Assembly: GCA_002900995.3 (NCBI GenBank)
Contig: CM035313.1
Location: 62,001 to 126,000 of the forward strand
Length of the DNA stretch: 64,000 nucleotides
Direction: 5' to 3'
DNA from: Ganoderma boninense
Taxonomy: Eukaryota; Basidiomycota; Agaricomycetes; Polyporales; Polyporaceae
Part shown: positions 43,612 to 53,360 of the stretch, piece by piece
Position numbering within the stretch: position 1 is the stretch's first letter
Layout of the letters: every line of letters starts with the position of its first letter
Made by a program: the position numbers and the translations under genes
Notes under the pieces: model-generated
The model's input: the letters and a program-made list of their open reading frames with translations, nothing else
Database searches by the model: none
Told to the model about the DNA's origin: nothing

Positions 43612-43753
43612 TTAACAAGCCCAAGGATCCTCAGGAGTCAGAAGTTGAAGAGGAAGAAGTGAAGAAGGAGTTGAAGACGAAGTTGAAGAAGGTCAGAAAC
43701 CATCCACTGAAGGCAAAGGAAAGAAGCCAGAGCAAGAACCCGAACCAAAACCC

Positions 43754-45304
43754 ATGGATACAGGAAAACCACAACAGGTTGTGGAACTTGAATATCGAGT
43801 CCACTGGAATGGAACCGACTACCATGGATTCATGGACCCAGACCAACCGAAAGCCTTTGAAAATGAACTATCGAGCTTGGGAATCAAAAAGGAAGACGAA
43901 AACAAGTTCGCAGACCTCATGCTCAGAAACTCGCACCAATACCCATTCGCTGACCGACTCCAATTCCGAGGTATCGGAAAATTTAGTCGGCCAGCAGACA
44001 CAACACCTACACCCGCCGAAAGTGCCAGTGCGGCATTTGGATCGATCATACCACCCAAACCGTTCTCACAATGGTCACTCTCTGTACAAACAGGTTCTTC
44101 TAAGAAATCACCTTCTGAAAATCCCAAGGATGAAGTGGGTAAGGACGACGATGATTCTAGAGAAGATAGAGATACAGGAGGATCAGGCGGAGGAGATGGA
44201 GGTGACGATATGCCGAACCCACATGGAAACGGAGGTGGACCAGGTGGACCAGGCGGAGGTGGACCAGGTGGACCAGGAGGAGGTGGACCAGGTGGACCAG
44301 GAGGAGGTGGACCAGCCGGACCGCAGTACCTTGCAGTCCCCAATGCCCAACCTCAAAGAGGAAGAGTCAAGATCAAGGAGCCTGAGATCTTTAATGGAGA
44401 CAGGAACAAGCTCGAAGGATTCCTTGACCAACTGTTCCTCGTATTCATGGGAGACCCCGACAAGTATGGCACAGACAGGGCGAAGGTTGCATACGCATTA
44501 TCCTATCTTGGAGAAGGAGACATCAAATACTGGAAGAAGCATCAGGTCGACAAGATACGGGATGATCCTCGAAATATGCCAACCTGGAAGGACTTTGAGA
44601 CTCTCCTTTGCACCTCATACACGCCACTCAACCAAACCGATAATGCTATGTTGGACCTCGAAGAACTGTCCCTTGAAGACTTCAACGACATCCATGCCTT
44701 CAATGCACAGTTCAACACCCTCATCAAGTACAGTCACATCCTTGATGGACAAATCAGCATGTCATACTACCGGAATGCCCTACCATCGTGGATCCGAAAC
44801 AAGATCTCCACATCATTCCCACTCCCAACCAACATTTGGGACTGGATCGGCCGAGCCACAGAAATCTATGAACAAGGCCTCATCAATCGAAAGATTGATG
44901 GAAACCTTCGCAGGCGTAAGCCTAGGCGCAAGACCACGCAAGCGAAAGTTCGACGAAATATCCGTGACTCCTCCGAGAAGCCCGACACGACCGACACCAG
45001 CGCTACAGCCAACGTAAACAAGATGACGTTGCAAGAGCGCTCAAGACACCTGCAGCAGAACTTATGCTTCTTTTGCCACAAACAAGGACATCAGGCCAAA
45101 GAATGTCCAAATAGAGCTAAGGGAGGCAAACCAGGGCAACGAGTCAACAGAAAGGTTAGACAAATCGTCACTGAAGATTCAGAAGCAGGTGAAGGAGACG
45201 ATGAAAGTGACTCTGAGAAGCCGACAGGCGAGCCAAGTGAAGATGATGAATACCAGGTAGATGTGATCCAACAGGACTTTGACCCGGACGAAACGGATTT
45301 TTGA
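43754..45304 (+). CDS. Gag of retroelement 2
   Basis: 516 residues. A ~110-residue N-terminal part is followed by a long Gly-Pro-rich linker (repeats of GGPGGPGGG, about residues 155-190). Then comes a retrotransposon capsid domain (EPEIFNGDRNKLEGFLDQLFLVF..WKDFETLLCTSYTP) and a CCHC zinc knuckle (CFFCHKQGHQAKEC) near residue 437. The C-terminus is acidic. The ATG at 43,754 is the first in this frame. It ends GAT TTT TGA, where a -1 slip on the T-run would enter Pol. Confidence 0.9.
   Translation: MDTGKPQQVVELEYRVHWNGTDYHGFMDPDQPKAFENELSSLGIKKEDENKFADLMLRNSHQYPFADRLQFRGIGKFSRPADTTPTPAESASAAFGSIIPPKPFSQWSLSVQTGSSKKSPSENPKDEVGKDDDDSREDRDTGGSGGGDGGDDMPNPHGNGGGPGGPGGGGPGGPGGGGPGGPGGGGPAGPQYLAVPNAQPQRGRVKIKEPEIFNGDRNKLEGFLDQLFLVFMGDPDKYGTDRAKVAYALSYLGEGDIKYWKKHQVDKIRDDPRNMPTWKDFETLLCTSYTPLNQTDNAMLDLEELSLEDFNDIHAFNAQFNTLIKYSHILDGQISMSYYRNALPSWIRNKISTSFPLPTNIWDWIGRATEIYEQGLINRKIDGNLRRRKPRRKTTQAKVRRNIRDSSEKPDTTDTSATANVNKMTLQERSRHLQQNLCFFCHKQGHQAKECPNRAKGGKPGQRVNRKVRQIVTEDSEAGEGDDESDSEKPTGEPSEDDEYQVDVIQQDFDPDETDF
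45298..45304 (+). other. Probable -1 frameshift site between Gag and Pol
   Basis: TTTTTGA: the Gag codons GAT TTT TGA can slip one base back on five Ts to read TTT TTG, which opens the protease-Pol frame from 45,301. The stop in the A site could promote slippage. Element 3 has a matching GAT TTT near its Gag end (60,455-60,460). Confidence 0.5.
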
Positions 45305-48300
45305 ACAGACAGGCAGATTCAACGCCTGACCTGTCTGACCGAAACTCCCACCATGTAAACCTTGTAACCAATACACAACGGCGCAGGAACGCCATGTTGA
45401 TACCTGGTTACATTGAGGTGGGAGGTAAAGCCGTTGAAGTCAAAGCCCTTATCGACACTGGAGCAGAAGCCATCATCATCAACTCGAAACTGGTGGAACG
45501 GTACAACCTACCAACTGTCAGATTGCCAAGAGCGCTTACATTTCGTAATGCGGATGACAGTGTAAACAAAAAAGGGAATATCACCCACTGAGTCGAAGGA
45601 AAATTCAGAGTCAAGAACCAACGATTACCGACTCGATGGTACATAGCAGACTTAGGAAGAGACGACATCATCCTGGGGATGCCATGGATCCGAAGATATA
45701 ATCCCACCATTGATTGGCAAAGTGGTCGAGTCAAATTCGACCCTCAAACCATTCAAAAGGAACAGAAGATATATCAGTATCAACAGACACACAATCCCCC
45801 GAATGGAACATTATGGGGATTACCGGGAACAACACCAATACAAGACTTGGTGGTCTCTTATATTGAAGCTCCAATAGAGGAAATTGAGGACGATCAACTA
45901 ACTCATAATCCTTCAAAGGTGCTCAAACACTTGTGGGAAAATGCTGCAAACCTACGCAAGACGACAATATCCACGGAAATTGCCATTGCAGCCAACCAAG
46001 GAAAACAAGAGATACCACTATCGGAACTCGTACCTGACTATGCTCAAGGATTTACCAAGGTATTCGAAAAGAGAGCAGCAGAGCGATTTCCACCAACACG
46101 TCCATGGGACCACAAGATCGAATTTAACCCAGAAAAGAACCTGCAGAATAAGAAGTGGGGAAAGATATACCCGCTAACTCTGACCGAAAAAGAGGAGCTA
46201 CGCAAATTCGTAGATGAAAATTTGGCAAAAGGATTTATCCGAAGATCAGAATCACCCTTTGCCTCACCATTTTTCTTTGTTTCAAAGAAAGATGGAACAT
46301 TACGACCTATTCAAGACTATCGAGCCCTCAATGATATCACGGTTAAGAATGCCTATCCCCTACCACTACCGGACAACCTGACAAATCAAATCGGTAATGC
46401 AGGAATATTCACCAAATTCGATGTAAGAGCGGGATACAACAACATCAGAATCCGAGATGGTGATCAACACAAAGCAGCATTCATCACACCATTAGGACTG
46501 TTCGAACCAATGGTCATGTTCTTTGGATTATGCAACGCACCCGCCACATTCCAGACAATGATGGACACCATCTTCCAAGACCTACTTCGGGAAGGATGGA
46601 TGATCATTTACATGGATGACATCCTTATCTTTTCAGAAGAAATGGAAGAACACCGAAAACGAACTTGCCGAGTACTAGAACGACTTCAGCAACACGACTT
46701 GTACCTGAAACCAGAAAAGTGCAAATTCGAAGTTCCAGAAGTGGAATTCCTCGGAGCCATTATCAGCAAAGGACGAATCGCAATGGACCCTGTCAAACTC
46801 AAAGCCATACATGAATGGCCGTCACCCAAAACAGTCAAACAGGTCCAATCATTCTTAGGATTTGGAAACTTCTACCGAAGATTCATTCGAAACTATTCGA
46901 CCATTGCCAAACCCTTAACCGAACTGACAAAGAAGGATAATCCCTGGAAATGGGAACCTGAACATGAACAAGCCTTCCAGGAATTAAAACGTCAATTCAC
47001 ACAAGAACCCGTCCTTCAAATCCCTGACCCACATGCACCATTTCAATTGGAATGTGATGCGTCAGGAGTAGCCACAGGAGCTGTACTCCGACAACAAGAT
47101 GCAAATGGAATATGGCATCCATGTGCATACCTATCCAAGTCATTCACTGAAGCTGAACGGAACTACCAAATCTATGAGAGGGAACTACTCTCGATCATCA
47201 GAGCATTCGAAGCATGGAGACACTTCTTACAAGGGTCTCCACACCCCATCGAAATTCTGACTGATCACAAGAACCTCACGTACTTCAAATCCTCTCAAAA
47301 GGTGAACCGCCGACAAGCCCGATGGAAAATCTTCTTGGATACCTTCAATTACAAATTGAAGTACAACCCTGGAAAAGAACTGGTCCAGGCCGACGCTCTG
47401 TCCAGGAGGCCAGACCATGACAGGGGGGAAAATGACAACGAAGATGTCATCCTACTCAAAGAGGAAGTATTTGCAAAGGCTGTCAATGTGGAACTCCAGG
47501 AAAGAATCCGCAGTAACAAGGCCCGAGACCCACAGCTGGTTGACCTGTTAACCAGTGAAGGCAAAATTCAACAACGCCCAGGCTTTGGCAAACCAGAAGA
47601 CTGGACCAATGATGAAGGCATCCTCCTATACAAGGATAAAGTGTACGTGCCACCTGATGATAATCTCCACCGAGACATCGTCAAGATGCATCATGAGCCA
47701 GTACACATGGCCCATCCTGGAATCCAGAAGACAAAGGACCTAGTAAAACGGGAATATTACTGGGATGGAATGAGTCAATTCATCTCCAACTACGTCCGAG
47801 GATGTGCCACATGCCAAACAACCAAAGTCCGAACAAATCCGACCAAGGCACCACTCATGCCAATCCCACACAGCGGCAACACGGAACCTTTCCAAGTCAT
47901 CACCATGGATTACATCACGGACCTGCCTCCCACAGAGGACGGATATGATGCAATCCAGGTCGTAGTAGACCACGATGTCACCAAAGCAGTGGTTCTGAGC
48001 CCATGCACAAAACAAATCACAGCCATGGGAGCAGCGAAACTACTATGGAAGGACACATTCAGTCACTACGGACTCCCACAGAAAATCATCTCCGACCGAG
48101 GACCGCAATTCGCCGCACAAGCATTCCGAGAACTTCACGAAGTACTTGGAATCCAGACTTCATTAAGCACAGCCTATCACCCGCAGACAGACGGACAAAC
48201 GGAACGTGTCAATCAGGAAATTGACCTAGACCTGCGGATCTATTGTGCTAACAACCCGGACAAATGGGCAGACTTCTTACCGGCATGGGCATTCGCACAC

Positions 48301-48948
48301 AACCAGCGAATCCATTCATCCACCGGCAAATCCCCATTCGAACTCCTATACGGATACCAACCAAAGGGTATAGGAACCGTCCGAAGCAACATAAAACACC
48401 CGAGCACAGAGGAACGACTCACAGAACTCCGACAAGACCGAGAGAATACCATAGCCTCACATGCACAGGCAGCAATGGCTATGACTCGATACTCGACAGC
48501 GGCACCAGTAAACTTCAAGAAGGGAGATAGGGTACTTCTTGAGAATACCAATCTCAAATTGCCTTATCCGTACCAAAAGCTAGCACCAAAGCGGGAAGGA
48601 CCATTTACCATCACAGAGGTATTGGGTCCGGTCACATTCAAACTAGGTCTTCCAAAGAAGTGGAAGATTCACCCAGTGTTCCATGCGGCACTACTCACAC
48701 CATACAGGACTACAAAGGAACATGGTCCAGACCTTCCTAGGCCTCCACCAGACCTAGTCGAAGGAGAACCAGAACATGAAGTAGAAGCTATAATCAATCA
48801 CTGAAGGACCGGTCGAAATAAGCGGCTGCAATACCTTGTATCCTGGAAGGGATGGGAATCCTTTGAGAATTCGTGGGAACCTGCATCGAATCTGAAGAAT
48901 GCACCAGACATTCTCAAAGATTACAAGAAGAAACACCAATTGAAGTAA
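45301..48948 (+). CDS. Pol of retroelement 2: protease, RT, RNase H, integrase, chromodomain (two in-frame TGA)
   Basis: One frame, interrupted by TGA at 45,589 and 48,802. Protease: [53 protein letters not shown]. RNase [50 protein letters not shown]. Integrase: HHCC ([16 protein letters not shown]), [21 protein letters not shown] and [15 protein letters not shown]. After TGA 48,802 the frame continues with a chromodomain ([20 protein letters not shown]) to TAA 48,946-48,948. The RT-integrase block alone (45,679-48,804) is uninterrupted. Without readthrough the integrase would lack its chromodomain, and RT would be cut off from the protease. Confidence 0.9.
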
Positions 48949-48994
48949 TCACAGCAGTACAATCCCTTCCACTATCATCATCACACACTCCGAC

Positions 48995-49351
48995 ATGGCC
49001 GCCAACAACACCGTCTTCTACTACTACAGTATCACCGTCACCTACCACGACCCGGAAGATGAGGAACGGCCTTTCTACCAAAACGGGTCCTACTGGACCC
49101 AACGACGGATCACCTTTGGACCCGACGCCGACCACAACGAAGTCCTTATGGACTTCATGAACGACAAACTCGACTCAGTAGAACTTAGATGGGTTTACCG
49201 GTGCTTGCGGATTCGATTCCCGCAAGCCTACCGTGAGTTTCAAGAAACTCAGCGACTCCGACTATGGAGATGCTACCGGCCCCATGCACCGTGGGCAAGG
49301 TGGTACCTGCAAGAACTCCGTGCCCACCGTCATACCTCTCGAGACCATTAA
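48995..49351 (+). CDS. Accessory ORF A after Pol, unknown function
   Basis: 118 residues from ATG 48,995. Aromatic-rich N half (VFYYYSITVTYHDPEDEERPF) and a C half with LRIRFPQAYREFQETQRLRLW. The latter resembles LRRKFPEAYQRYRETGLFLP in the ORF at 50,177-50,497, so the two are probably paralogues. No known domain or membrane segment. It lies 46 bases after the chromodomain stop, in the position where some gypsy elements carry env, but has no env features. Confidence 0.55.
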   Translation: MAANNTVFYYYSITVTYHDPEDEERPFYQNGSYWTQRRITFGPDADHNEVLMDFMNDKLDSVELRWVYRCLRIRFPQAYREFQETQRLRLWRCYRPHAPWARWYLQELRAHRHTSRDH

Positions 49352-49431
49352 AAGGAGGTCAACCCCGTTCACAAGTAAGCATCGCCTCACCACACACACC
49401 TCCTCACACACCACCACCATTACTTAACACA

Positions 49432-49605
49432 ATGTTCTTCATCCTCGTCCTCTTCGTCGCCGCCGTCCTTGGCACCCAGGCCATCGCCTTCATCGCCGTC
49501 ATCCACCTCTACAAAGAGCTGCAAAAGTACGACGAACGGCGCCTTATCCACGATAAAGCCCAAAAAGTTGACGACAATACAGCTACTTGGGGTTGGGGCA
49601 ATTAG
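49432..49605 (+). CDS. One-TM microprotein ORF
   Basis: 57 residues from ATG 49,432. Residues 1-25 are hydrophobic (FFILVLFVAAVLGTQAIAFI), then a charged tail (KELQKYDERRLIHDKAQK). The ORF stops at 49,603, but an overlapping frame continues with an acidic run (LDPNNDLDDDSDDDVVDD) to a good intron (49,657-49,703, GTAAGA..CTAAT..TAG). That suggests that an older version had an acidic C-terminus before a small indel. Likely a signal-anchor membrane peptide; its role in a retroelement is unknown. Confidence 0.4.
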   Translation: MFFILVLFVAAVLGTQAIAFIAVIHLYKELQKYDERRLIHDKAQKVDDNTATWGWGN

Positions 49606-50176
49606 ACCCCAATAACGACCTCGACGACGACTCCGATGACGATGTCGTCGACGACGGTAAGATCATTAAAATATCATATAGCAACTATACTAATAAACAT
49701 TAGTATAGATAAATTAATTTCTCCACCGCCCACTCCATATATCGCTCCGATTCTGCTTCCTTTTGTACCGGACTTAGAATGGTTATGTATTGCCGGTAGT
49801 TACTACTCGACCCCGTTTGGAATACATACATGGAACTACATCGAATTAGATACATATGTAGATCCAGAAGTGTATATCTCGCTCGCGGTCGATTCGTTTG
49901 TAATATTTTAAAATTGGACAAGAACGGGTTCCTCCAAAAAAAGAGACCGGAAAAGAAAGAAGATGTTTGGTATTTGCGCCCGCCCGGCAAAATCCCAAGC
50001 AGGAAAAAAGAAGAACCATCAATACTAAAAGGCAGTGAAGAAGCATCTCGAGAACTGGAACACCGCAGACACAGCCAACTGCAGAAATGCGCACAGCCAA
50101 CTACAAGAACCCTGTGTAATAGCATATAAGCCACAAGGACCCTGGACAACCAGTCAGAACAACCACCCTCCACTGC
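49606..50176. other. AT-rich spacer between accessory ORFs
   Basis: It contains an intron-like segment (49,657-49,703) and a TATA-like ATATAAG (50,123-50,129) about 50 bases before ORF B. No further gene recognised. Confidence 0.4.
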
Positions 50177-50497
50177 ATGAAGGCACATGGGTGCAATAAG
50201 CCTACCAACATGCACTGCGTCCACGTCCTCCAACCAGAAATGGTTCAAATTACTGCGACAACGCCCCAAGGAGAACGATACACAGTCGTCTTTCTCCAGG
50301 ACGAATACACCAACTCTGCAACCCTTGAGGACCTCGACGATCTATCAATGTATCCAGCAATCATACGAACCAAAGTCCACAACAGGCTTAGACGCAAGTT
50401 CCCTGAAGCCTACCAACGATACAGGGAAACCGGACTTTTCCTGCCATATGCATATGTCTTTGTCAGACATCCGCCTCACCAGCGAATTCACGACTAA
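50177..50497 (+). CDS. Accessory ORF B after Pol, related to ORF A
   Basis: 106 residues from ATG 50,177; an internal Met at about residue 22 (MVQITATTPQGERYTV) could be the real start. The C half LRRKFPEAYQRYRET aligns with ORF A (48,995-49,351). Upstream is a TATA-like ATATAAG (50,123-50,129). No known family. The pair suggests duplication of an accessory gene within the element. Confidence 0.5.
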   Translation: MKAHGCNKPTNMHCVHVLQPEMVQITATTPQGERYTVVFLQDEYTNSATLEDLDDLSMYPAIIRTKVHNRLRRKFPEAYQRYRETGLFLPYAYVFVRHPPHQRIHD

Positions 50498-50860
50498 ATC
50501 GACTCTACCCAAACCCAAGTGAAACACGACTTCATTTGGGAATGGAAGTCCCCAAAGGGATGCTCATAATCCAAATACCTATATGTAGTTATATGTGTAT
50601 TAGGTTTGAACCAGACAGCTATGCACAATCACCAGAAGCCGTGTACCGCCTCAACTACGCCGCAGAAGCAACGGCAAGGCAACAAACCCTATTACAGGAA
50701 TCACAGCAACCGCAGGCCAAGGCAATGAAAACATAGCCATGGGCACTGCAGTATGGAAGGGTATAAGTAAGGGACGAAGGGTGCACCAACATCCCCATTC
50801 CCCACTACTCATACCACTACCACTCCACTACCCACACCACCACAACTCACTCAGTTGACC
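50498..50860 (+). promoter_or_regulatory. Possible internal promoter before the large accessory ORF
   Basis: TATAAG at 50,762-50,767 precedes the ATG at 50,861 by 94 bases, with a C/A-rich leader without any ATG between. This is the layout of a separate promoter; it may drive the accessory ORF independently of the LTR. The rest of the interval holds no recognised gene. Confidence 0.4.
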
Positions 50861-52852
50861 ATGCCTCGCTTCAACCGCCAGCGATCTAACCACCGCAACC
50901 AACCGACGGCTCGTCCTCAGGAAGGCGCGAAAGCCCGTCACCCCGTTCCCCAGTTCATCAAAGAGAGACGTGTGGTCAACTATGATCACCTCCCTCGAAC
51001 CGCCGCCTCTATCTATCCTGATGGAACCCTGTCCGACCGGATCGGATGGGTGCTCCTGCACCCCGACCTCCAGAACCATGTACGACTTCGCACCACAGAA
51101 ATCCCCTATGCCGAAGTCTATATCGAAATCTACCGATCCTACGGGAAGATGGCCATCATGCACCACAAGGTCATGAACTACATCCTGGAATCGACTGCAC
51201 CGACCAATAACAAGGCCGCAGCACTCCTGTCAGCTGAAGCGGCTTACAATGAATGTATCACGGCCGCGACACAGTTGATGAACCGAGTCATCAGCACTGG
51301 GAGATGGGCTCATGCTCTTTGGGACCTCCTTCCTCACAGAAACCAACACAACCCGAACACCGAACAACAACCCCTACCTGAGCCAGCCAGACTCAGTACA
51401 GGGCCTATCTCTCCACACGAAGGACCATCCACCACGTGCATCAATCCATCCCTAACTCTGGTCGCAGTGCCGATGGAGAGCCATTTCCTAGCAGAACCCA
51501 CATCCATCGAAATCATCAGAGAACAAAATCCACCTCCACCTCTCCCATCACCAGCCGAAGAACACACTGTCACAGTCGAGGAAATGATGGAACGATTGGA
51601 ATGCGCAACACGAGGAGACAAACCGGAAAGGGACGACGTCCCTCAGGACGTCAAGGACCCGGACTCCTCCACGGAACAAGATTGGGAAACCTATGTGGCG
51701 GAATTACTAGCTCGACGAACCGACTCCAGTAGCCCAAGCACTACAACGTCGTCGTCCAGCGAAGACCTCCTCATGTCTCCAAACGATCCGGACTCTCCAA
51801 TGCCTTATCTCGAACCTATCCCACTCATCTCGAGTCCGGAAGGCTCGTATGCAAGCGACATTTCCTATCCCATATCCCCAAATGACCCGAATAGTCATAT
51901 GTACAGACGTTTTGACTACTCTCGATCTCAAGCAGACTCACAAGTCGAACCTCTCGATTCGAGGCCGCAAACCCAATGGGGATACCCTATTGGACAACAA
52001 GGCCACTTCATCTCCCACGGAGCCTGGCCATGGAGAATAGTGCGGAAGAAACCTGATGGATCCATTGTCTACGTCCACATGGACGGATTTCCTTCCGAAT
52101 GGACCCCTGGACGAGTCCAAAACTTATTGGACGACATCCCATACCTCAGATACCACTCGGGCCTCGACCACCGAGCAAAACTCTTAATCTACGACAGCCT
52201 TGCCCGATGGGCAAACATCCCCTCTGTACTGGTCAAACCAGAACAACGAGAATTCCGATTCAATGTGCCCTACCGCGTCAACATCGATGAGTCCCTGACG
52301 AACGCCGAACGATGGGATGAACTCAAGAATGGGGTCTCAGCGGACGACATCGTTAAAGCAACGATGATACTCATAGAAAACCAAATCCGACAACCGCACT
52401 GGGAAAGGACCACGGACGTAGTCATTGACGACATCGCCGAGCTTCATGAAATGGAGCAACTGGCATACGACATTGATGCCTACCTCGACAGGAACTGTGA
52501 AGATCCAGGAGCACTCGCTGCTTGCAACCTACTCGACTATTGGGTCGTACGACGAAAGGACAAACAAGTCCTAATATTGGACTTCCCATCCAAGGCACTC
52601 GATGGCCTAGTCTACTCCCTCACTAGTCCACAACCCTCACGACGACTCTATGCACTATACCACCTGAATCGCAACCTACCGGAAGACAAGCACTGGAGGA
52701 GACACCTCAAAGACATCATTAACTACAAAAACTACCTAAAGGATGCCGGTCTTCAGGATAAAGCGGGTATACGATGGCAATGCAGAACGTTTGACTCAAC
52801 GGTTGAGGACAACCTTGCAGGGGGAGAGGGGGGTAATGTTACGGACGCATAG
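50861..52852 (+). CDS. 664-residue accessory protein of retroelement 2, unknown family
   Basis: Uninterrupted from ATG 50,861 to a TAG at 52,850-52,852, 16 bases inside the 3' LTR. Residues 1-30 are basic (RFNRQRSNHRNQ). A first globular part follows (to about 160: YPDGTLSDRIGWVLLHPDLQ), then a ~200-residue disordered Pro/Ser/acid-rich linker (SSSPSTTTSSSSEDLL). A second globular part runs to the end (WPWRIVRKKPDGSIVYVHMDG, LLIYDSLARWANIPSV, DYWVVRRKDKQVLILDFPSK). No signal peptide, TM segment or catalytic motif recognised, so it is not an Env. Conservation of such a long frame in a recent element argues for function. Confidence 0.7.
   Translation: MPRFNRQRSNHRNQPTARPQEGAKARHPVPQFIKERRVVNYDHLPRTAASIYPDGTLSDRIGWVLLHPDLQNHVRLRTTEIPYAEVYIEIYRSYGKMAIMHHKVMNYILESTAPTNNKAAALLSAEAAYNECITAATQLMNRVISTGRWAHALWDLLPHRNQHNPNTEQQPLPEPARLSTGPISPHEGPSTTCINPSLTLVAVPMESHFLAEPTSIEIIREQNPPPPLPSPAEEHTVTVEEMMERLECATRGDKPERDDVPQDVKDPDSSTEQDWETYVAELLARRTDSSSPSTTTSSSSEDLLMSPNDPDSPMPYLEPIPLISSPEGSYASDISYPISPNDPNSHMYRRFDYSRSQADSQVEPLDSRPQTQWGYPIGQQGHFISHGAWPWRIVRKKPDGSIVYVHMDGFPSEWTPGRVQNLLDDIPYLRYHSGLDHRAKLLIYDSLARWANIPSVLVKPEQREFRFNVPYRVNIDESLTNAERWDELKNGVSADDIVKATMILIENQIRQPHWERTTDVVIDDIAELHEMEQLAYDIDAYLDRNCEDPGALAACNLLDYWVVRRKDKQVLILDFPSKALDGLVYSLTSPQPSRRLYALYHLNRNLPEDKHWRRHLKDIINYKNYLKDAGLQDKAGIRWQCRTFDSTVEDNLAGGEGGNVTDA
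52820..52833 (+). other. Polypurine tract of retroelement 2
   Basis: GGGGGAGAGGGGGG, three bases before the 3' LTR start at 52,837. It is inside the coding sequence of the large accessory ORF (encoding GGEGG). Confidence 0.85.
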
Positions 52853-53360
52853 TAAGCAGGCTTACTACATCCATACTTTTCCCTTTCATTACTAAAGACC
52901 TATTACATTAAGGAGTAACCACGTACATAGCACCCAGGATACAGCACAGGGACCACAGCCCACAGTAACCAAGTACATAGATCACAGTACACAGCCCGCA
53001 GTCCACAGCCCGCAGTCCACAGCCCGCAGTCTGCAGTCCGCAGTCCACAGCCCACAGTCCGCAGCCCGCAGTCCACAGCCCGCAGTCCGCAGTCCACAGC
53101 TCTGAACCTATAGTTACGGTCACTACATACATAGCCTGAAACCTTAGGATCCTACATGTATATAAGGGGCGACACCTCAGCAGTGACCCCCAGTTTTCAG
53201 TCTCTTGTCTATCTAGCTACTGCTCTGCGAGCAGTACCTTCATACCCCTACGTCCTCTAGACCTAACAAGTCTAGTATCCAAACTCTAGTCAGTCACTAG
53301 TCTTTGGTCTAAACGGCCTAACCTATTGAACTGTAAGTCCACTAGGTTAAGGACGTAACA
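52837..53360 (+). repeat. 3' LTR of retroelement 2
   Basis: 524 bp; 27 bases longer than the 5' LTR, explained by two extra 14-bp minisatellite units (about 52,995-53,100) minus one C in a C-run. Otherwise nearly identical. Confidence 0.95.

Larger units (their letters stand above)
41655..53360 (+). mobile_element. Retroelement 2: chromovirus-type Ty3/gypsy element with accessory ORFs
   Basis: 11.7 kb with LTRs 41,655-42,151 and 52,837-53,360 (TGTTACGG..CGTAACA), a self-complementary primer site, Gag, Pol with integrase and a chromodomain, and a purine tract before the 3' LTR. The internal region (10.7 kb) is about twice that of ordinary Ty3 elements. The excess is a long ATG-poor leader with a pre-gag frame and about 3.9 kb after Pol with four extra ORFs. 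LTRs differ mainly by two 14-bp minisatellite units and one or two bases, so insertion is recent. In-frame TGA codons at 45,589 and 48,802 interrupt Pol. Confidence 0.93.

Noticed and set aside
43659..45017. 452-codon open frame overlapping Gag of retroelement 2
   Set aside because: It is a shadow in another frame of the Gag coding region; low-complexity Lys/Thr/Ser-rich, no motif.
49207..49226. tRNA T-arm-like GCGGATTCGATTCCCGC
   Set aside because: Inside the accessory ORF A; no acceptor stem, D-arm or anticodon arm could be placed around it.
50861..52852. Envelope glycoprotein in the 3' ORF of retroelement 2
   Set aside because: No signal peptide, TM anchor, cleavage site or cysteine pattern; the position alone is not enough.
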